The notes under the pieces: model-generated
Seen by the model: the letters and a program-made list of their open reading frames with translations, nothing else
The model's database searches: none
What the model was told of the DNA's origin: nothing
Shown: piece after piece, positions 10,325 to 22,365 of the stretch
Position numbering within the stretch: position 1 is the stretch's first letter
Layout of the letters: each line of letters opens with the position of its first letter
Program-made: the position numbers and the translations under genes
Assembly: GCF_016820515.1 (NCBI RefSeq)
Contig: NZ_JADHDV010000009.1
Span: forward strand, 1-64,000
Length of the DNA: 64,000 nucleotides
Direction of reading: 5' to 3'
Origin: Pseudoxanthomonas beigongshangi
Lineage (GTDB): Bacteria; Pseudomonadota; Gammaproteobacteria; Xanthomonadales; Xanthomonadaceae

Positions 10325-12541
10325 ATGACAGGTCTGGAAGTCGCTATTTCCAAGAACGTGCTGCTGGCCATCGTGCTGGCGCCGCTGCTGGGCAGCATCA
10401 TCGCCGGGCTATTCGGCCGCCAGGTCGGCCGTGCCGGCTCGCACGTCGTCACCATCCTGGGCGTGGCCGTCAGCTGCGCGCTGTCGGGCTGGGTGCTGTA
10501 CCAGCTGGTCGGGCAGGGCGCTTCGCCGTTCAACCAGAACGTCTACACCTTCTTCGAGGTGGGCAACTACAGCGCGCATGTCGGTTTCATGATCGACAAG
10601 CTGACCGCGATGATGATGGTCGTGGTCACCTTCGTCTCGCTGCTGGTGCACATCTACACCATCGGCTACATGGCCGAGGATCCGGGCTACCAGCGCTTCT
10701 TCAGCTACATCTCGCTGTTCACCTTCAGCATGCTGATGCTGGTGATGAGCAACAACTTCCTGCAGCTGTTCTTCGGCTGGGAAGCGGTGGGCCTGGTGTC
10801 GTACCTGCTGATCGGCTTCTGGTTCAAGCGCCCGTCTGCGATCTTCGCCAACCTCAAGGCGTTCCTGGTCAACCGCGTGGGCGACTTCGGCTTCCTGCTG
10901 GGCATCGCCGCGGTTCTGTTCATGTTCGGCACCCTGGACTACGCCACCGTGTTCGCCAACGCGCCGATGCTGGCGGGCAAGGCGATTCCGGTATGGTCCG
11001 GCGCCATCACGATGTTCGGCCAGACATGGCAGGTGCTGGACCAGCCGGTGATCTGGTCGATGGCCACCCTGATCTGCATCTGCCTGTTCATTGGCGCGAT
11101 GGGCAAGTCGGCGCAGGTGCCGCTGCATGTCTGGCTGCCGGATTCGATGGAAGGCCCGACCCCGATCTCGGCGCTGATCCACGCGGCGACGATGGTGACC
11201 GCCGGCATCTTCATGGTCGCCCGCATGTCGCCGCTGTTCGAACTGTCGCAGACCGCGCTGGACTTCGTGCTGTTCATCGGCGCCACCACCGCGTTCTTCA
11301 CCGGCCTGATCGGCATCGTGCAGAACGACATCAAGCGCGTGGTCGCTTACTCCACCCTGTCGCAGCTCGGCTACATGACCGTGGCGCTGGGCGTGTCGGC
11401 CTATTCGGCGGCGGTGTTCCACCTGATGACCCACGCCTTCTTCAAGGCGCTGCTGTTCCTGGCGGCCGGCTCGGTCATCATCGGCATGCACCACGAGCAG
11501 GACATGCGCAAGATGGGCGGCCTGCGCAAGTACATGCCGATCACCTGGATCACCAGCCTGATCGGTACCCTGGCGCTGGTGGGCACGCCGTTCCTGTCCG
11601 GCTTCTATTCCAAGGACACCATCATCGAGGCGGCCAAGCACCACCAGGAGCAGGCCGGCGAGTTCGCGCACAAGGTGGCCGAACTGGGCACGATGGCGCA
11701 GGGCATCAGCGGCCCCAGCGAATGGGTCGCCAACTACGGCTACTGGGCGGTGCTGCTGGGCGTATTCGTCACCAGCTTCTACAGCTTCCGCCTGCTGTAC
11801 CTGACCTTCCACGGCAAGGAGCGCTTCCGCGAGGCCCATGCCGATCACGGCCATGACGATCACCACGCCGATGCGCATCACGACGATCATCATGGCGACG
11901 ATCACGGCCACCACGGCGCGCACGAGCCGCACGAATCCCCGTGGGTGGTGACGGTTCCTCTGATCCTGCTGGCGATCCCGTCGATCCTGGTCGGTTACTT
12001 CACCATCGGTCCGATGCTGTTCGGCACCGACTGGAGCGGCCACCACGAGCAGTTGCCGTTCTTCCTGGGCGCGATCGATTTCATCAACCCGGCCGCGGAC
12101 ACCGTGGGCCAGCTGAAGGAAACCTTCCACGGTCCGTGGGAGTTCGCCCTGCATGGCATCAAGGCCGCGCCGTTCTGGCTGACCCTGGCCGGCTTCGTCC
12201 TGGCGACCCTGCTGTACATCGTGGCGCCGCCGAGCGTGCCGGAGCGGATGCGCAACAGCCCGATCGGCGCGTTCCTGGCCAACATCCTGGACAAGAAGTA
12301 CTGGGCCGACCATCTGTGGATCGGCGGCCTGGCCGGCGGCGGCATCAAGCTCGGCAAGGCTTCGCGTGCGATCGACACCCATCTGATCGATGGCGTGGCC
12401 GTCAACGGCAGCGCCCGCGTCGTGGACCTGGCCGCCAACCTGTTGCGCCGTACCCAGTCGGGTTTCCTCTACCACTACGCCTTCGCGATGATCCTCGGCC
12501 TGATTGCACTGCTGGCCGTGCTCATCCGGTTCTGGCAATGA
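10325..12541 (+). CDS. nuoL: NADH-quinone oxidoreductase subunit L with a histidine-rich insert
   Basis: NuoL is the distal antiporter-like proton-pumping subunit with the long lateral helix. The 738-residue product has about 16 hydrophobic segments, the core motif WLPDSMEGPTPISALIHAAT near residue 270, and a final hydrophobic helix. It is longer than the 613 residues of E. coli NuoL. Part of the difference is a His/Asp-rich cluster of about 33 residues (from about residue 505, bases 11838-11936) in a loop between membrane segments. Confidence 0.96.
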   Translation: MTGLEVAISKNVLLAIVLAPLLGSIIAGLFGRQVGRAGSHVVTILGVAVSCALSGWVLYQLVGQGASPFNQNVYTFFEVGNYSAHVGFMIDKLTAMMMVVVTFVSLLVHIYTIGYMAEDPGYQRFFSYISLFTFSMLMLVMSNNFLQLFFGWEAVGLVSYLLIGFWFKRPSAIFANLKAFLVNRVGDFGFLLGIAAVLFMFGTLDYATVFANAPMLAGKAIPVWSGAITMFGQTWQVLDQPVIWSMATLICICLFIGAMGKSAQVPLHVWLPDSMEGPTPISALIHAATMVTAGIFMVARMSPLFELSQTALDFVLFIGATTAFFTGLIGIVQNDIKRVVAYSTLSQLGYMTVALGVSAYSAAVFHLMTHAFFKALLFLAAGSVIIGMHHEQDMRKMGGLRKYMPITWITSLIGTLALVGTPFLSGFYSKDTIIEAAKHHQEQAGEFAHKVAELGTMAQGISGPSEWVANYGYWAVLLGVFVTSFYSFRLLYLTFHGKERFREAHADHGHDDHHADAHHDDHHGDDHGHHGAHEPHESPWVVTVPLILLAIPSILVGYFTIGPMLFGTDWSGHHEQLPFFLGAIDFINPAADTVGQLKETFHGPWEFALHGIKAAPFWLTLAGFVLATLLYIVAPPSVPERMRNSPIGAFLANILDKKYWADHLWIGGLAGGGIKLGKASRAIDTHLIDGVAVNGSARVVDLAANLLRRTQSGFLYHYAFAMILGLIALLAVLIRFWQ

Positions 12542-12573
12542 CCGCCCTGGCGCTGAACTAACGGATACCACTC

Positions 12574-14085
12574 GTGTCGAACTGGCCTTTGCTTAGCATT
12601 CTGATCTGGCTGCCGATTCTCGGCGGCGCGCTGGTCCTCGCCCTGGGCAACCGTCGCGCCAGTGCCGCCCGCTGGGTGGCATTGGGCGTGGCGCTGCTGA
12701 CTTTCCTGGCGAGCCTGCCGCTGCTGACCGGCTTCGACTTCGCCAATCCCGGCATGCAGTTCGCCGAGAAGCGCGCGTGGGTGCCGGCGTTCAACATCTG
12801 GTACGCGCTGGGCGTCGACGGCATCTCGGTCGCGCTGATCGTGCTGACCACGCTGACCACCGTGCTGGCGCTGATCGGCGCGTGGTCGTCGGTGGAGAAG
12901 CGGGTCAGCCAGTACGTGGCGGCGTTCCTGTTCCTGGAAGGCCTGATGATCGGCGTGTTCTGCGCGCTGGACGCCATCCTGTTCTATGTCTTCTTCGAAG
13001 GCATGCTGATCCCGATGTTCCTGATCATCGGCGTGTGGGGCGGCCCGCGCCGCATCTACGCCTCGATCAAGTTCTTCCTGTACACCTTCCTCGGGTCGGT
13101 GTTCATGCTGATCGGCCTGATCTACCTGTACCTGAAGGGCGGCAGCTTCCAGCTGGCGGACCTGTACACGCTGCCGCTGAACGCCAAGGAGCAGACCTGG
13201 CTGTTCTTCGCCTTCCTGATCGCCTTCGCGGTCAAGGTGCCGATGTTCCCGGTCCATACCTGGTTGCCGGACGCGCACGTGGAGGCGCCGACCGCCGGTT
13301 CGGTGATCCTGGCGGCGATCATGCTGAAGATCGGCGGCTACGGCTTCCTGCGCTTCACCCTGCCGATCGTGCCGGATGCCGGCTTCGAGTGGGCCTGGCT
13401 GGTGATCCTGCTGTCGCTGATCGGCGTGGTCTACGTCGGCCTGGTGGCGCTGGTGCAGGACGACATGAAGAAGCTGATCGCGTATTCGTCGGTCTCGCAC
13501 ATGGGCTTCGTCACCCTGGGCATCTTCATCGCCTTCGGCCTGGTCCGCGACTACGGCAACCTGGACGGCGCCCGCCTGGGCCTGCAGGGCGCGATGGTGC
13601 AGATGATTTCGCACGGCTTCGTCTCCGGCGCGATGTTCTCCTGCGTCGGCGTGCTGTACGACCGCATGCATACCCGCATGATCAAGGACTACGGCGGCGT
13701 CGCCAACGTGATGCCCTGGTTCGCGGTGTTCTTCGTGCTGTTCGGCATGGCCAACTCGGGCCTGCCGGGCACCAGCGGTTTCGTCGGCGAGTTCATGGTG
13801 ATCGTGGCCAGCTTCCAGAAGCATCCGCTGATCGCGCTGCTCGCCGCGCTGACCCTGATCATCGGCGCCGCCTACACGCTGTGGCTGATCAAGCGGGTGA
13901 TGTACGGCGAAGTGGCCAATTCGCACGTGGCCGAGCTCAAGGACATCAACGGCCGCGAGGCGCTGGTGCTGGGCGTGTTCGCCATCGGCGTGCTGGTGCT
14001 GGGCGTGTATCCCAAGCCGCTGGTTGACCTGATGGAACCGTCGATTGCGAACCTGGCGATGCAGCTCGCCAACAGCAAGCTGTAA
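12574..14085 (+). CDS. nuoM: NADH-quinone oxidoreductase subunit M
   Basis: NuoM is the second antiporter-like pumping subunit. The 503-residue protein has 14 predicted hydrophobic segments, the conserved membrane glutamate in FYVFFEGMLIPMFLIIG near residue 140, and the discontinuous-helix motif HTWLPDAHVEAPTAGSVILA near residue 235. The start codon is GTG at 12574, which gives the usual short N-terminus. The 32-base spacing from nuoL is one of the larger gaps in the operon. Confidence 0.96.
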   Translation: MSNWPLLSILIWLPILGGALVLALGNRRASAARWVALGVALLTFLASLPLLTGFDFANPGMQFAEKRAWVPAFNIWYALGVDGISVALIVLTTLTTVLALIGAWSSVEKRVSQYVAAFLFLEGLMIGVFCALDAILFYVFFEGMLIPMFLIIGVWGGPRRIYASIKFFLYTFLGSVFMLIGLIYLYLKGGSFQLADLYTLPLNAKEQTWLFFAFLIAFAVKVPMFPVHTWLPDAHVEAPTAGSVILAAIMLKIGGYGFLRFTLPIVPDAGFEWAWLVILLSLIGVVYVGLVALVQDDMKKLIAYSSVSHMGFVTLGIFIAFGLVRDYGNLDGARLGLQGAMVQMISHGFVSGAMFSCVGVLYDRMHTRMIKDYGGVANVMPWFAVFFVLFGMANSGLPGTSGFVGEFMVIVASFQKHPLIALLAALTLIIGAAYTLWLIKRVMYGEVANSHVAELKDINGREALVLGVFAIGVLVLGVYPKPLVDLMEPSIANLAMQLANSKL

Positions 14086-14091
14086 GGAAGA

Positions 14092-15543
14092 ATGATGACC
14101 ACGTCGATGCTCCCCACCGCCGCCGACCTGCTGCCGCTGCTGCCGGAAGTCGTGCTGATCGCAGGCGCCTTCGCGTTGCTGATGCTGGACCTGTTCCTGA
14201 GTGACCGCCAGCGGGTGATCACCCACCTGCTGGCCCTGGCCACGCTGGCGGTCTCGTTCTTCATGATCCTCGGCGACGTCGGTGGCAGCGGGGCCGTGTT
14301 CAACGGCATGTTCGTCCGCGACGTGATGGCCAATGTCACCAAGCTGGCGATCCTGCTGGTCAGCGGACTGTCGCTGGTCTACGCCTGGCCGTACCTGCGC
14401 GAGCGCAAGCTGTATCCGGGCGAAGTGCCGGTGCTGGTGATGCTGGCGACCGCCGGCATGATGATGATGGTGTCGGCCGGCAGCCTGGTGATGGTCTACC
14501 TGGGCCTGGAGCTGCTGGCGCTGTGCTCGTACGCGCTGGTCGCGCTGAATCGCGAGGACGGCCTGTCGGCGGAAGCGGCGATGAAGTACATCGTGCTGGG
14601 TTCGCTGGCCTCGGGCCTGCTGCTGTACGGCATGTCGCTGGTCTACGGCGCCACCGGCACGCTCCACCTGGACGGCATCCATGCCGCCATCGCGGGTGCC
14701 ACCGATCGCACCCTGCTGCTGACCGGCGTGGTGTTCATGGTCGCCGGCGTGGCCTTCAAGCTGGGCGCGGCGCCGTTCCACATGTGGCTGCCGGACGTCT
14801 ACCAGGGCGCGCCGACCCCGATCACGCTGTTCATCAGCTCCGGTCCCAAGCTGGCCGCGTTCGGCATGGCCTACCGCCTGCTGGAAAGCGGCGTCGGTCC
14901 GGTCAACGAACAGTGGCAGTGGCTGCTGGCCGGCCTGGCCGCGGCATCGCTGGTGATCGGCAACCTGATCGCCATCGCCCAGACCAACCTCAAGCGCATG
15001 CTGGCGTACTCCACCGTCTCGCACGTGGGCTTCCTGCTGGTCGGCTTCGCCGGCGGCGGCGCGACCGGCTACTCGGCGGCGCTGTTCTACGCGATCAGCT
15101 ACGCGCTCATGTCCGCGGCGGCGTTCGGCGCCATCGTGGTGCTGTCGCGGCAGGGTTTCGAGGCCGACAAGATCGACGACTTCAAGGGCCTGAACGCCCG
15201 CAACCCCTGGCAGGCCGGACTGGTGCTGTGCGTGATGGCCTCGCTGGCCGGCGTGCCGCCGTTCCTCGGCTTCTGGGCCAAGCTGGTGGTGCTGGGCGCC
15301 GCGTTGAAGGGCGGTTTCACCTGGCTGGCGATCCTGGGCGTGGTCTGCGCGGTGATCGGCGCGTTCTACTACCTGCGCGTCATCAAGGTCATGTACTTCG
15401 ACGAGCCGGTGGGCGAGCGCCAGCCGGCGCGTCAGGACCGGGTGGTGCCGGTGGTGTTCGGGGTGAACGCGCTGGCGCTGCTGGTGCTGGGCATCTTCTG
15501 GAACCCGATCATGGCGTGGTGCCAGCAGGCGTTCGCCGGCTGA
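14092..15543 (+). CDS. nuoN: NADH-quinone oxidoreductase subunit N
   Basis: NuoN is the third antiporter-like subunit and the last gene of the operon. The 483-residue product shows the family motif HMWLPDVYQGAPTPITLFIS near residue 230 and the KRMLAYSTVSHVGFLLVG segment near residue 300. Two ATG codons in a row open the frame; AAGGAAG just upstream suits the first. A hairpin with a T-run follows the stop, so the nuo transcript probably ends here. Confidence 0.96.
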   Translation: MMTTSMLPTAADLLPLLPEVVLIAGAFALLMLDLFLSDRQRVITHLLALATLAVSFFMILGDVGGSGAVFNGMFVRDVMANVTKLAILLVSGLSLVYAWPYLRERKLYPGEVPVLVMLATAGMMMMVSAGSLVMVYLGLELLALCSYALVALNREDGLSAEAAMKYIVLGSLASGLLLYGMSLVYGATGTLHLDGIHAAIAGATDRTLLLTGVVFMVAGVAFKLGAAPFHMWLPDVYQGAPTPITLFISSGPKLAAFGMAYRLLESGVGPVNEQWQWLLAGLAAASLVIGNLIAIAQTNLKRMLAYSTVSHVGFLLVGFAGGGATGYSAALFYAISYALMSAAAFGAIVVLSRQGFEADKIDDFKGLNARNPWQAGLVLCVMASLAGVPPFLGFWAKLVVLGAALKGGFTWLAILGVVCAVIGAFYYLRVIKVMYFDEPVGERQPARQDRVVPVVFGVNALALLVLGIFWNPIMAWCQQAFAG

Positions 15544-15554
15544 ACCGTTTCACC

Positions 15555-15592
15555 TCCGTCGGCCGATGTTTTTCGGGCGACGGATAGTTTTT
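15555..15592 (+). terminator. Rho-independent terminator of the nuo operon
   Basis: TCCGTCG (15555-15561) pairs perfectly with CGACGGA (15578-15584). After one mismatch the stem continues for three pairs, and TAGTTTTT follows. It lies 12 bases after the nuoN stop. Confidence 0.75.
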
Positions 15593-15606
15593 GTTGATGG
15601 GAAGGC

Positions 15607-15635
15607 TTGCAAGAATCCACGGAAGCCTTCATAAT
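15607..15635 (+). promoter_or_regulatory. sigma70 promoter of tRNA-fMet
   Basis: TTGCAA (15607-15612) and CATAAT (15630-15635) are spaced by exactly 17 bases, and the tRNA 5' end at 15647 is 12 bases beyond the -10. This is the clearest promoter in the window. Confidence 0.7.
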
Positions 15636-15646
15636 TCCGCTTCTGC

Positions 15647-15723
15647 TGCGGGGTGGAGCAGTCTGGCAGCTCGTCGGGCTCATAACCCGAAGGTCGCAGG
15701 TTCAAATCCTGCCCCCGCTACCA
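15647..15723 (+). tRNA. initiator tRNA-fMet(CAT)
   Basis: A 77-base tRNA with encoded CCA. Anticodon CAT lies at 15681-15683. Two hallmarks identify it as the initiator: three consecutive G-C pairs at the bottom of the anticodon stem (GGG/CCC around the loop CTCATAA), and no Watson-Crick pair at position 1-72 (T opposite T here, rather than the C-A of E. coli). It stands just before rimP-nusA-infB, as metY does in E. coli. Confidence 0.96.
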
Positions 15724-15821
15724 AGCTTTGCGGTCGCGGAAGTCATCAAGACTTCCACGTCCGAAGCTCGGGCTCGTGAAAGCGCATGCTTCCGCTTTCA
15801 CACCGAAATCCAGCGTTATCG

Positions 15822-15853
15822 GACAAGGGGCCCACCGGGCCCCTTGTCGTTTT
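15822..15853 (+). terminator. strong terminator between tRNA-fMet and rimP
   Basis: A perfect 12-bp stem (15822-15833 with 15837-15848) with an ACC loop is followed by GTTTT. It ends 36 bases before rimP, inside the leader of the nusA-infB operon. In E. coli terminators also separate metY from the rimP-nusA part; read-through here would link initiator tRNA and IF2 synthesis. Confidence 0.85.
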
Positions 15854-15889
15854 CTGCAACCAGACTTTACCTGGCAAAAAGGTCATTCC

Positions 15890-16513
15890 GTGAGCGACAA
15901 GGCCACTCAAATCTCGGAACTCCTGGCCCCCACCGTGCAGGCGCTCGGGCTCGAGCTGCTGGGCATCGAGTATCTGCCCGCGCCCGGCGGCGCCACCGTG
16001 CGGCTGTACATCGACGTGCAGGAAGCCGAGCGCGACAGCCGCTTCGTCAACATCGACGACTGCGAGGCGGTCAGCCGCGAGGTATCGGCGCAACTGGACG
16101 TCGAGGACCCGATTTCCGGCAACTACACCCTGGAAGTGTCTTCCCCGGGCGTCGACCGGCCCCTGTTCACCCTGGCGCAGTTCGCGCGCCACCAGGGCGA
16201 GAGCGCCAAGGTGGTGCTGAAGCTGCCCCAGGACGGGCGTCGCCGCCTGCAGGGGGAAATCACCCGGGTCGAGGACGGGCAGATCGTTTTCACCGTCGAC
16301 GGCGCGGCGTTGTCCGTGGCGTTCGATAATATTGACAAGGCCAGGCTGGTCCCCGATTGGGCGGCCCTGGGCCTGGCCCCCGAAAAACCCAAGGGTGGCG
16401 GCCGCAAGGCCGGTACCGCTGGCGGAGCCGCAGCCGGCAAGAAGGGCGCGGCGAAGCAGGAATCCAAGCAACAACCCAACAAGCCGGCGGCTCGCAAGCC
16501 GCGTGCGGAGTGA
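15890..16513 (+). CDS. rimP: ribosome maturation factor RimP
   Basis: RimP assists 30S subunit maturation. The N-terminal about 150 of 207 residues carry the family pattern [16 protein letters not shown], the [19 protein letters not shown] region near residue 65 and [14 protein letters not shown] near residue 85. The last about 50 residues are a basic Gly/Ala/Lys tail that E. coli RimP lacks. GTG at 15890 is the start that leaves the preceding terminator untranslated; an earlier in-frame start would cross that hairpin. nusA follows after four bases. Confidence 0.93.
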   Translation: MSDKATQISELLAPTVQALGLELLGIEYLPAPGGATVRLYIDVQEAERDSRFVNIDDCEAVSREVSAQLDVEDPISGNYTLEVSSPGVDRPLFTLAQFARHQGESAKVVLKLPQDGRRRLQGEITRVEDGQIVFTVDGAALSVAFDNIDKARLVPDWAALGLAPEKPKGGGRKAGTAGGAAAGKKGAAKQESKQQPNKPAARKPRAE

Positions 16514-16517
16514 ACTG

Positions 16518-18029
16518 ATGAGTAAGGAACTTTTGCTGGTGGTGGATGCGGTCGCCAACGAGAAAGGCGTGCCGCGCGAGGTGATCTTCGATGCCATCGA
16601 AGCCGCGCTGGCGTCCGCCGCCAAGAAGCGCTACCTGGATCAGGACGTGTCGGTGCGCGTTTCGATTGATCACAAGGACGGCAGCTACGAAACCTTCCGC
16701 CGCTGGGAAGTGGTGGCCGACGACGTGGTGATGGAATCGCCGGATCGCCAGCTCCGCCTGATGGACGCCGTGGACGAAGCCGAGGGCGTCGAGGTCGGCG
16801 ACTGGATCGAGGAACAGATCGAGAACCCGGACTTCGGGCGCATCGCCGCGCAGGCCGCCAAGCAGGTGATCGTGCAGCGCGTGCGCGAAGCCGAGCGCCA
16901 GCAGGTGGTGGATGCGTGGAAGGACCGCGTCGGCGAACTGGTCACCGGCGTGGTCAAGCGCGCCGAGCGCGGCAACATCTACGTGGACCTGGGCGGCAAC
17001 GCCGAAGCCTTCATCCCGAAGGACAAGGGCATCCCGCGCGACGTGCTGCGCGCCGGCGACCGCGTGCGCGGTTACCTGTACGACGTGCGTTCCGAGCCCC
17101 GCGGCCCGCAGCTGTTCATCAGCCGCGCCGCGCCGGAATTCATGATCGAGCTGTTCAAGCTGGAAGTGCCGGAAGTGGGCCAGGGCCTGGTCGAGATCAA
17201 GGCCTGCGCGCGTGATCCGGGCGACCGCGCCAAGATCGCGGTGCTGGCGCACGACAGCCGCACCGATCCCATCGGCGCCTGCATCGGCATGCGCGGTTCG
17301 CGCGTGCAGGCGGTGTCGAACGAGCTCAACGGCGAGCGCGTGGACATCGTGCTGTGGAACGACAACCCGGCCACCTTCGTCATCAACGCGATGGCGCCGG
17401 CCGAGGTGCAGTCGATCATCGTCGACGAGGAAAAGCACTCGATGGACCTGGCGGTGGCCGAGGACCGGCTGGCCCAGGCCATCGGCAAGGGCGGCCAGAA
17501 CGTGCGCCTGGCCAGCCGCCTGACCGGCTGGCAGCTCAACGTCATGACCCAGGACCAGGTCGCCGCCAAGTCCGAGGCCGAGCAGGCCGTGGCCCGCCAG
17601 CTGTTCATGGACAAGCTGGAGGTGGACGAGGAAATCGCCGCCATCCTGGTCAGCGAGGGCTTCAGCACGGTCGAGGAAATCGCCTACGTGCCGGTCGGCG
17701 AGCTGCTGGCCGTGGAAGGCTTCGACGAGGACATCGTCGAGGAACTGCGGGCCCGCGCCCGCGACGCCCTGCTGAACGAGGCCCTGGCCGAGGAGGAGGG
17801 CCTGGAGGAGAACCAGCCCGCCGACGACCTGCTGGCACTGGAAGGCATGGACGAGGAAACCGCCTACGCGCTGGCCGCGCATGGCGTCCGTACCAGCGAG
17901 GACCTGTCGGACCTGGCCGCCGACGAAGTGGTGGAATTTGGCATCGAAGGGATGGACGAGGGACGCGCCGCGGCGCTGATCCTGGCCGCCCGAGCCGAGG
18001 AGATCGCCCGCCTGGAGCGCGGCGAATGA
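16518..18029 (+). CDS. nusA: transcription termination/antitermination factor NusA
   Basis: NusA binds RNA polymerase and nascent RNA, controlling pausing, termination and antitermination. The 503-residue protein shows the N-terminal polymerase-binding domain (MSKELLLVVDAVANEK), an S1 domain near residues 135-200, two KH domains (DPIGACIGMRGSRVQAV near 250; AIGKGGQNVRLASRL near 320), and two C-terminal acidic helix-hairpin repeats containing LLAVEGFDEDIVEEL and LLALEGMDEETAYAL. The start at 16518 follows rimP directly. Length is close to the 495 of E. coli. Confidence 0.97.
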   Translation: MSKELLLVVDAVANEKGVPREVIFDAIEAALASAAKKRYLDQDVSVRVSIDHKDGSYETFRRWEVVADDVVMESPDRQLRLMDAVDEAEGVEVGDWIEEQIENPDFGRIAAQAAKQVIVQRVREAERQQVVDAWKDRVGELVTGVVKRAERGNIYVDLGGNAEAFIPKDKGIPRDVLRAGDRVRGYLYDVRSEPRGPQLFISRAAPEFMIELFKLEVPEVGQGLVEIKACARDPGDRAKIAVLAHDSRTDPIGACIGMRGSRVQAVSNELNGERVDIVLWNDNPATFVINAMAPAEVQSIIVDEEKHSMDLAVAEDRLAQAIGKGGQNVRLASRLTGWQLNVMTQDQVAAKSEAEQAVARQLFMDKLEVDEEIAAILVSEGFSTVEEIAYVPVGELLAVEGFDEDIVEELRARARDALLNEALAEEEGLEENQPADDLLALEGMDEETAYALAAHGVRTSEDLSDLAADEVVEFGIEGMDEGRAAALILAARAEEIARLERGE

Positions 18030-18139
18030 TCCACCGATGAGCACCGCCCTGGCACCCGCAGGGCTTAGAATCCCCAACCTTGAAATGGGGCGCTCCTTCG
18101 CTGACGGCAGAGGGGCGCTACAAAGAAACTAGGATCCGA

Positions 18140-20785
<2,646 letters not shown>

Positions 20786-20794
20786 GCGTCCGCC

Positions 20795-20896
20795 GGGATT
20801 GGGGATTCGGGATTGGAGATTCGTCAAACCATTCCCCGGATTCCCCGATCCGCCCCAATTGCTCCTGCGAATCCCCAATCCCGAATCCCCGATCCC
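20795..20896. repeat. GGGATTCGGGATT-type inverted repeat in the infB-rbfA gap
   Basis: Two 29-base arms, 20795-20823 and 20868-20896, are inverted copies differing at only two positions, separated by a 44-base loop that holds further GGATTCCCCGATC fragments. Each arm is built of GGGATT/GGATTC units. The second arm ends six bases before the rbfA ATG, leaving no Shine-Dalgarno sequence. Related units occur at 38441-38490 and 39656-39772, so this looks like a dispersed genomic repeat. Confidence 0.85.
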
Positions 20897-20902
20897 GTCT
20901 CA

Positions 20903-21274
20903 ATGCCCAGCAAATCCTTCCACCGTACCGACCGCATCTCCGCACAGCTCCGCCGCGAGCTGGGCACGCTGGTGCACGAGGCCGTCCGCGAGTACGGGCT
21001 GCCGTCGGTGAGCGTGTCCGATGTCGAGGTCACCCGCGACATGGCGCACGCGCAGGTCTACGTGACGGCGTTGCTGCCGGAGCGTTCGGCGGATGCGATC
21101 AAGGGGTTGCGTGAACTGGCGCGCGAGCTGCGCATGGAGCTGGCCCGCCGGGTCAAGCTGCGCCACGTGCCGGAACTGCATTTCCACTACGACGATTCGG
21201 TGGATCGCGGCGAGCGCATCGACCAGCTGCTGCGCGACCTGCCGGAACACGGTTCCGGCGGCGAGCAGGGCTGA
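20903..21274 (+). CDS. rbfA: 30S ribosome-binding factor RbfA
   Basis: RbfA binds immature 30S subunits and helps 16S rRNA 5'-end processing, also aiding cold adaptation. The 123-residue product has the KH-like fold sequence, with [20 protein letters not shown] near residue 35 and [17 protein letters not shown] near residue 90. ATG at 20903 gives the family N-terminus; the in-frame extension upstream is only translated repeat. The spacing to infB holds the inverted repeat, and there is no visible ribosome-binding site, so translation may depend on RNA structure or coupling. Confidence 0.94.
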   Translation: MPSKSFHRTDRISAQLRRELGTLVHEAVREYGLPSVSVSDVEVTRDMAHAQVYVTALLPERSADAIKGLRELARELRMELARRVKLRHVPELHFHYDDSVDRGERIDQLLRDLPEHGSGGEQG

Positions 21275-21413
21275 TGGCCGGTCCCGGCGCGCACCGCGCC
21301 GGCGCCATTTTTCGTTGATACTGGGGGGCCTGGCCCCGCCGACCATCGTGCCGTCGCGGCCGCCATGCAGACGCCGGCCGTGCCCGATGACTCTGAAAGG
21401 AACCCGGAGAGGG

Positions 21414-22361
21414 ATGCCCCCGAAGATTCGCTTCCGTCCGCTGGATGGGCTGCTGCTGCTGGACAAGCCGCAGGGCCTCAGCTCCAACGCCGCCCTGCAG
21501 GCCGCGCGGCGCCTGTTCCGCGCGGAGAAGGGCGGGCACACCGGCAGCCTGGACCCGCTCGCCACCGGACTGCTGCCGCTGTGTTTCGGCGAGGCCACCA
21601 AGATCGCCGGCCTGCTGCTGGGCTCGCGCAAGGCCTACGAGACCACCGCGGTGCTGGGCGTGACCACCGACACTGACGACGCCGACGGCGCGGTCCTGCG
21701 CGAACGGCCGGTGCCGACGCTGGCCCCCGCCGATCTGGAGACCGCCCTGGCACCGCTGCGCGGGTCGATCCGCCAGCGCGCGCCCATCTACTCGGCGCTC
21801 AAGCAGGGCGGCGAGCCGTTGTACGCCAAGGCCCGCCGGGGCGAAGCCATCGAGGCGCCCGAGCGCGAGGTCGAGGTCCACGCCATCGAGGTGCTGGCCG
21901 CCGAAGGCGACCGGATCCGGCTGCGGGTCGAGTGCGGTTCCGGCACCTATGTGCGCAGCCTGGTGCGCGACCTGGGCGAGGCGCTGGGCTGCGGCGCCCA
22001 CGTCGCCGAGCTGCGCCGGCTATGGGTCGAGCCGTTCCTGGCCCCGCGCATGTACACCCTGGAGGCGCTGGATGCGCTGGCCGGGACGGGGGAGGCGGCG
22101 CTGCTGGGCGCCCTGCTACCGGTCGAGGCCGGCCTGGCCGGATTCCCCCGGCGCGACCTGGACGCCGACGGCGCGCGCCGTTTCGGCATGGGCCAGCGCC
22201 TGCGCGGGCAGGGTGAACCGGCGGAAATGGTGGCCGTGCACGGGCCCGAGGGACGTGTGCTGGGCCTGGGCAGCGTCGACGGCGAGGGGCTGCTGGTCCC
22301 CCAGCGTCTGTTCAGCTGGGCGGTCCGCAATGCTCCGTCGGCGGCGCGGCCCAAACATTAA
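21414..22361 (+). CDS. truB: tRNA pseudouridine(55) synthase TruB
   Basis: TruB makes pseudouridine 55 in the T-loop of tRNAs. The 315-residue protein has the N-terminal [14 protein letters not shown] motif and the catalytic aspartate Asp47 in [16 protein letters not shown]; a C-terminal extension of about 60 residues resembles the PUA-like tail of the family. ATG at 21414 has GGAGAGGG immediately upstream and is preferred to the ATG at 21387. The 139-base gap after rbfA includes a short GC-rich hairpin. Confidence 0.95.
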   Translation: MPPKIRFRPLDGLLLLDKPQGLSSNAALQAARRLFRAEKGGHTGSLDPLATGLLPLCFGEATKIAGLLLGSRKAYETTAVLGVTTDTDDADGAVLRERPVPTLAPADLETALAPLRGSIRQRAPIYSALKQGGEPLYAKARRGEAIEAPEREVEVHAIEVLAAEGDRIRLRVECGSGTYVRSLVRDLGEALGCGAHVAELRRLWVEPFLAPRMYTLEALDALAGTGEAALLGALLPVEAGLAGFPRRDLDADGARRFGMGQRLRGQGEPAEMVAVHGPEGRVLGLGSVDGEGLLVPQRLFSWAVRNAPSAARPKH

Positions 22362-22365
22362 AACC

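Noticed and set aside
12475-15024. An 849-residue minus-strand open frame opposite nuoM and nuoN (similar long ones oppose nuoG, nuoL, infB and the sensor kinase).
   Set aside because: Their content is His/Arg/Gln/Ala-rich low-complexity protein, which is what the complement of high-GC codons gives. The plus-strand genes are certain.
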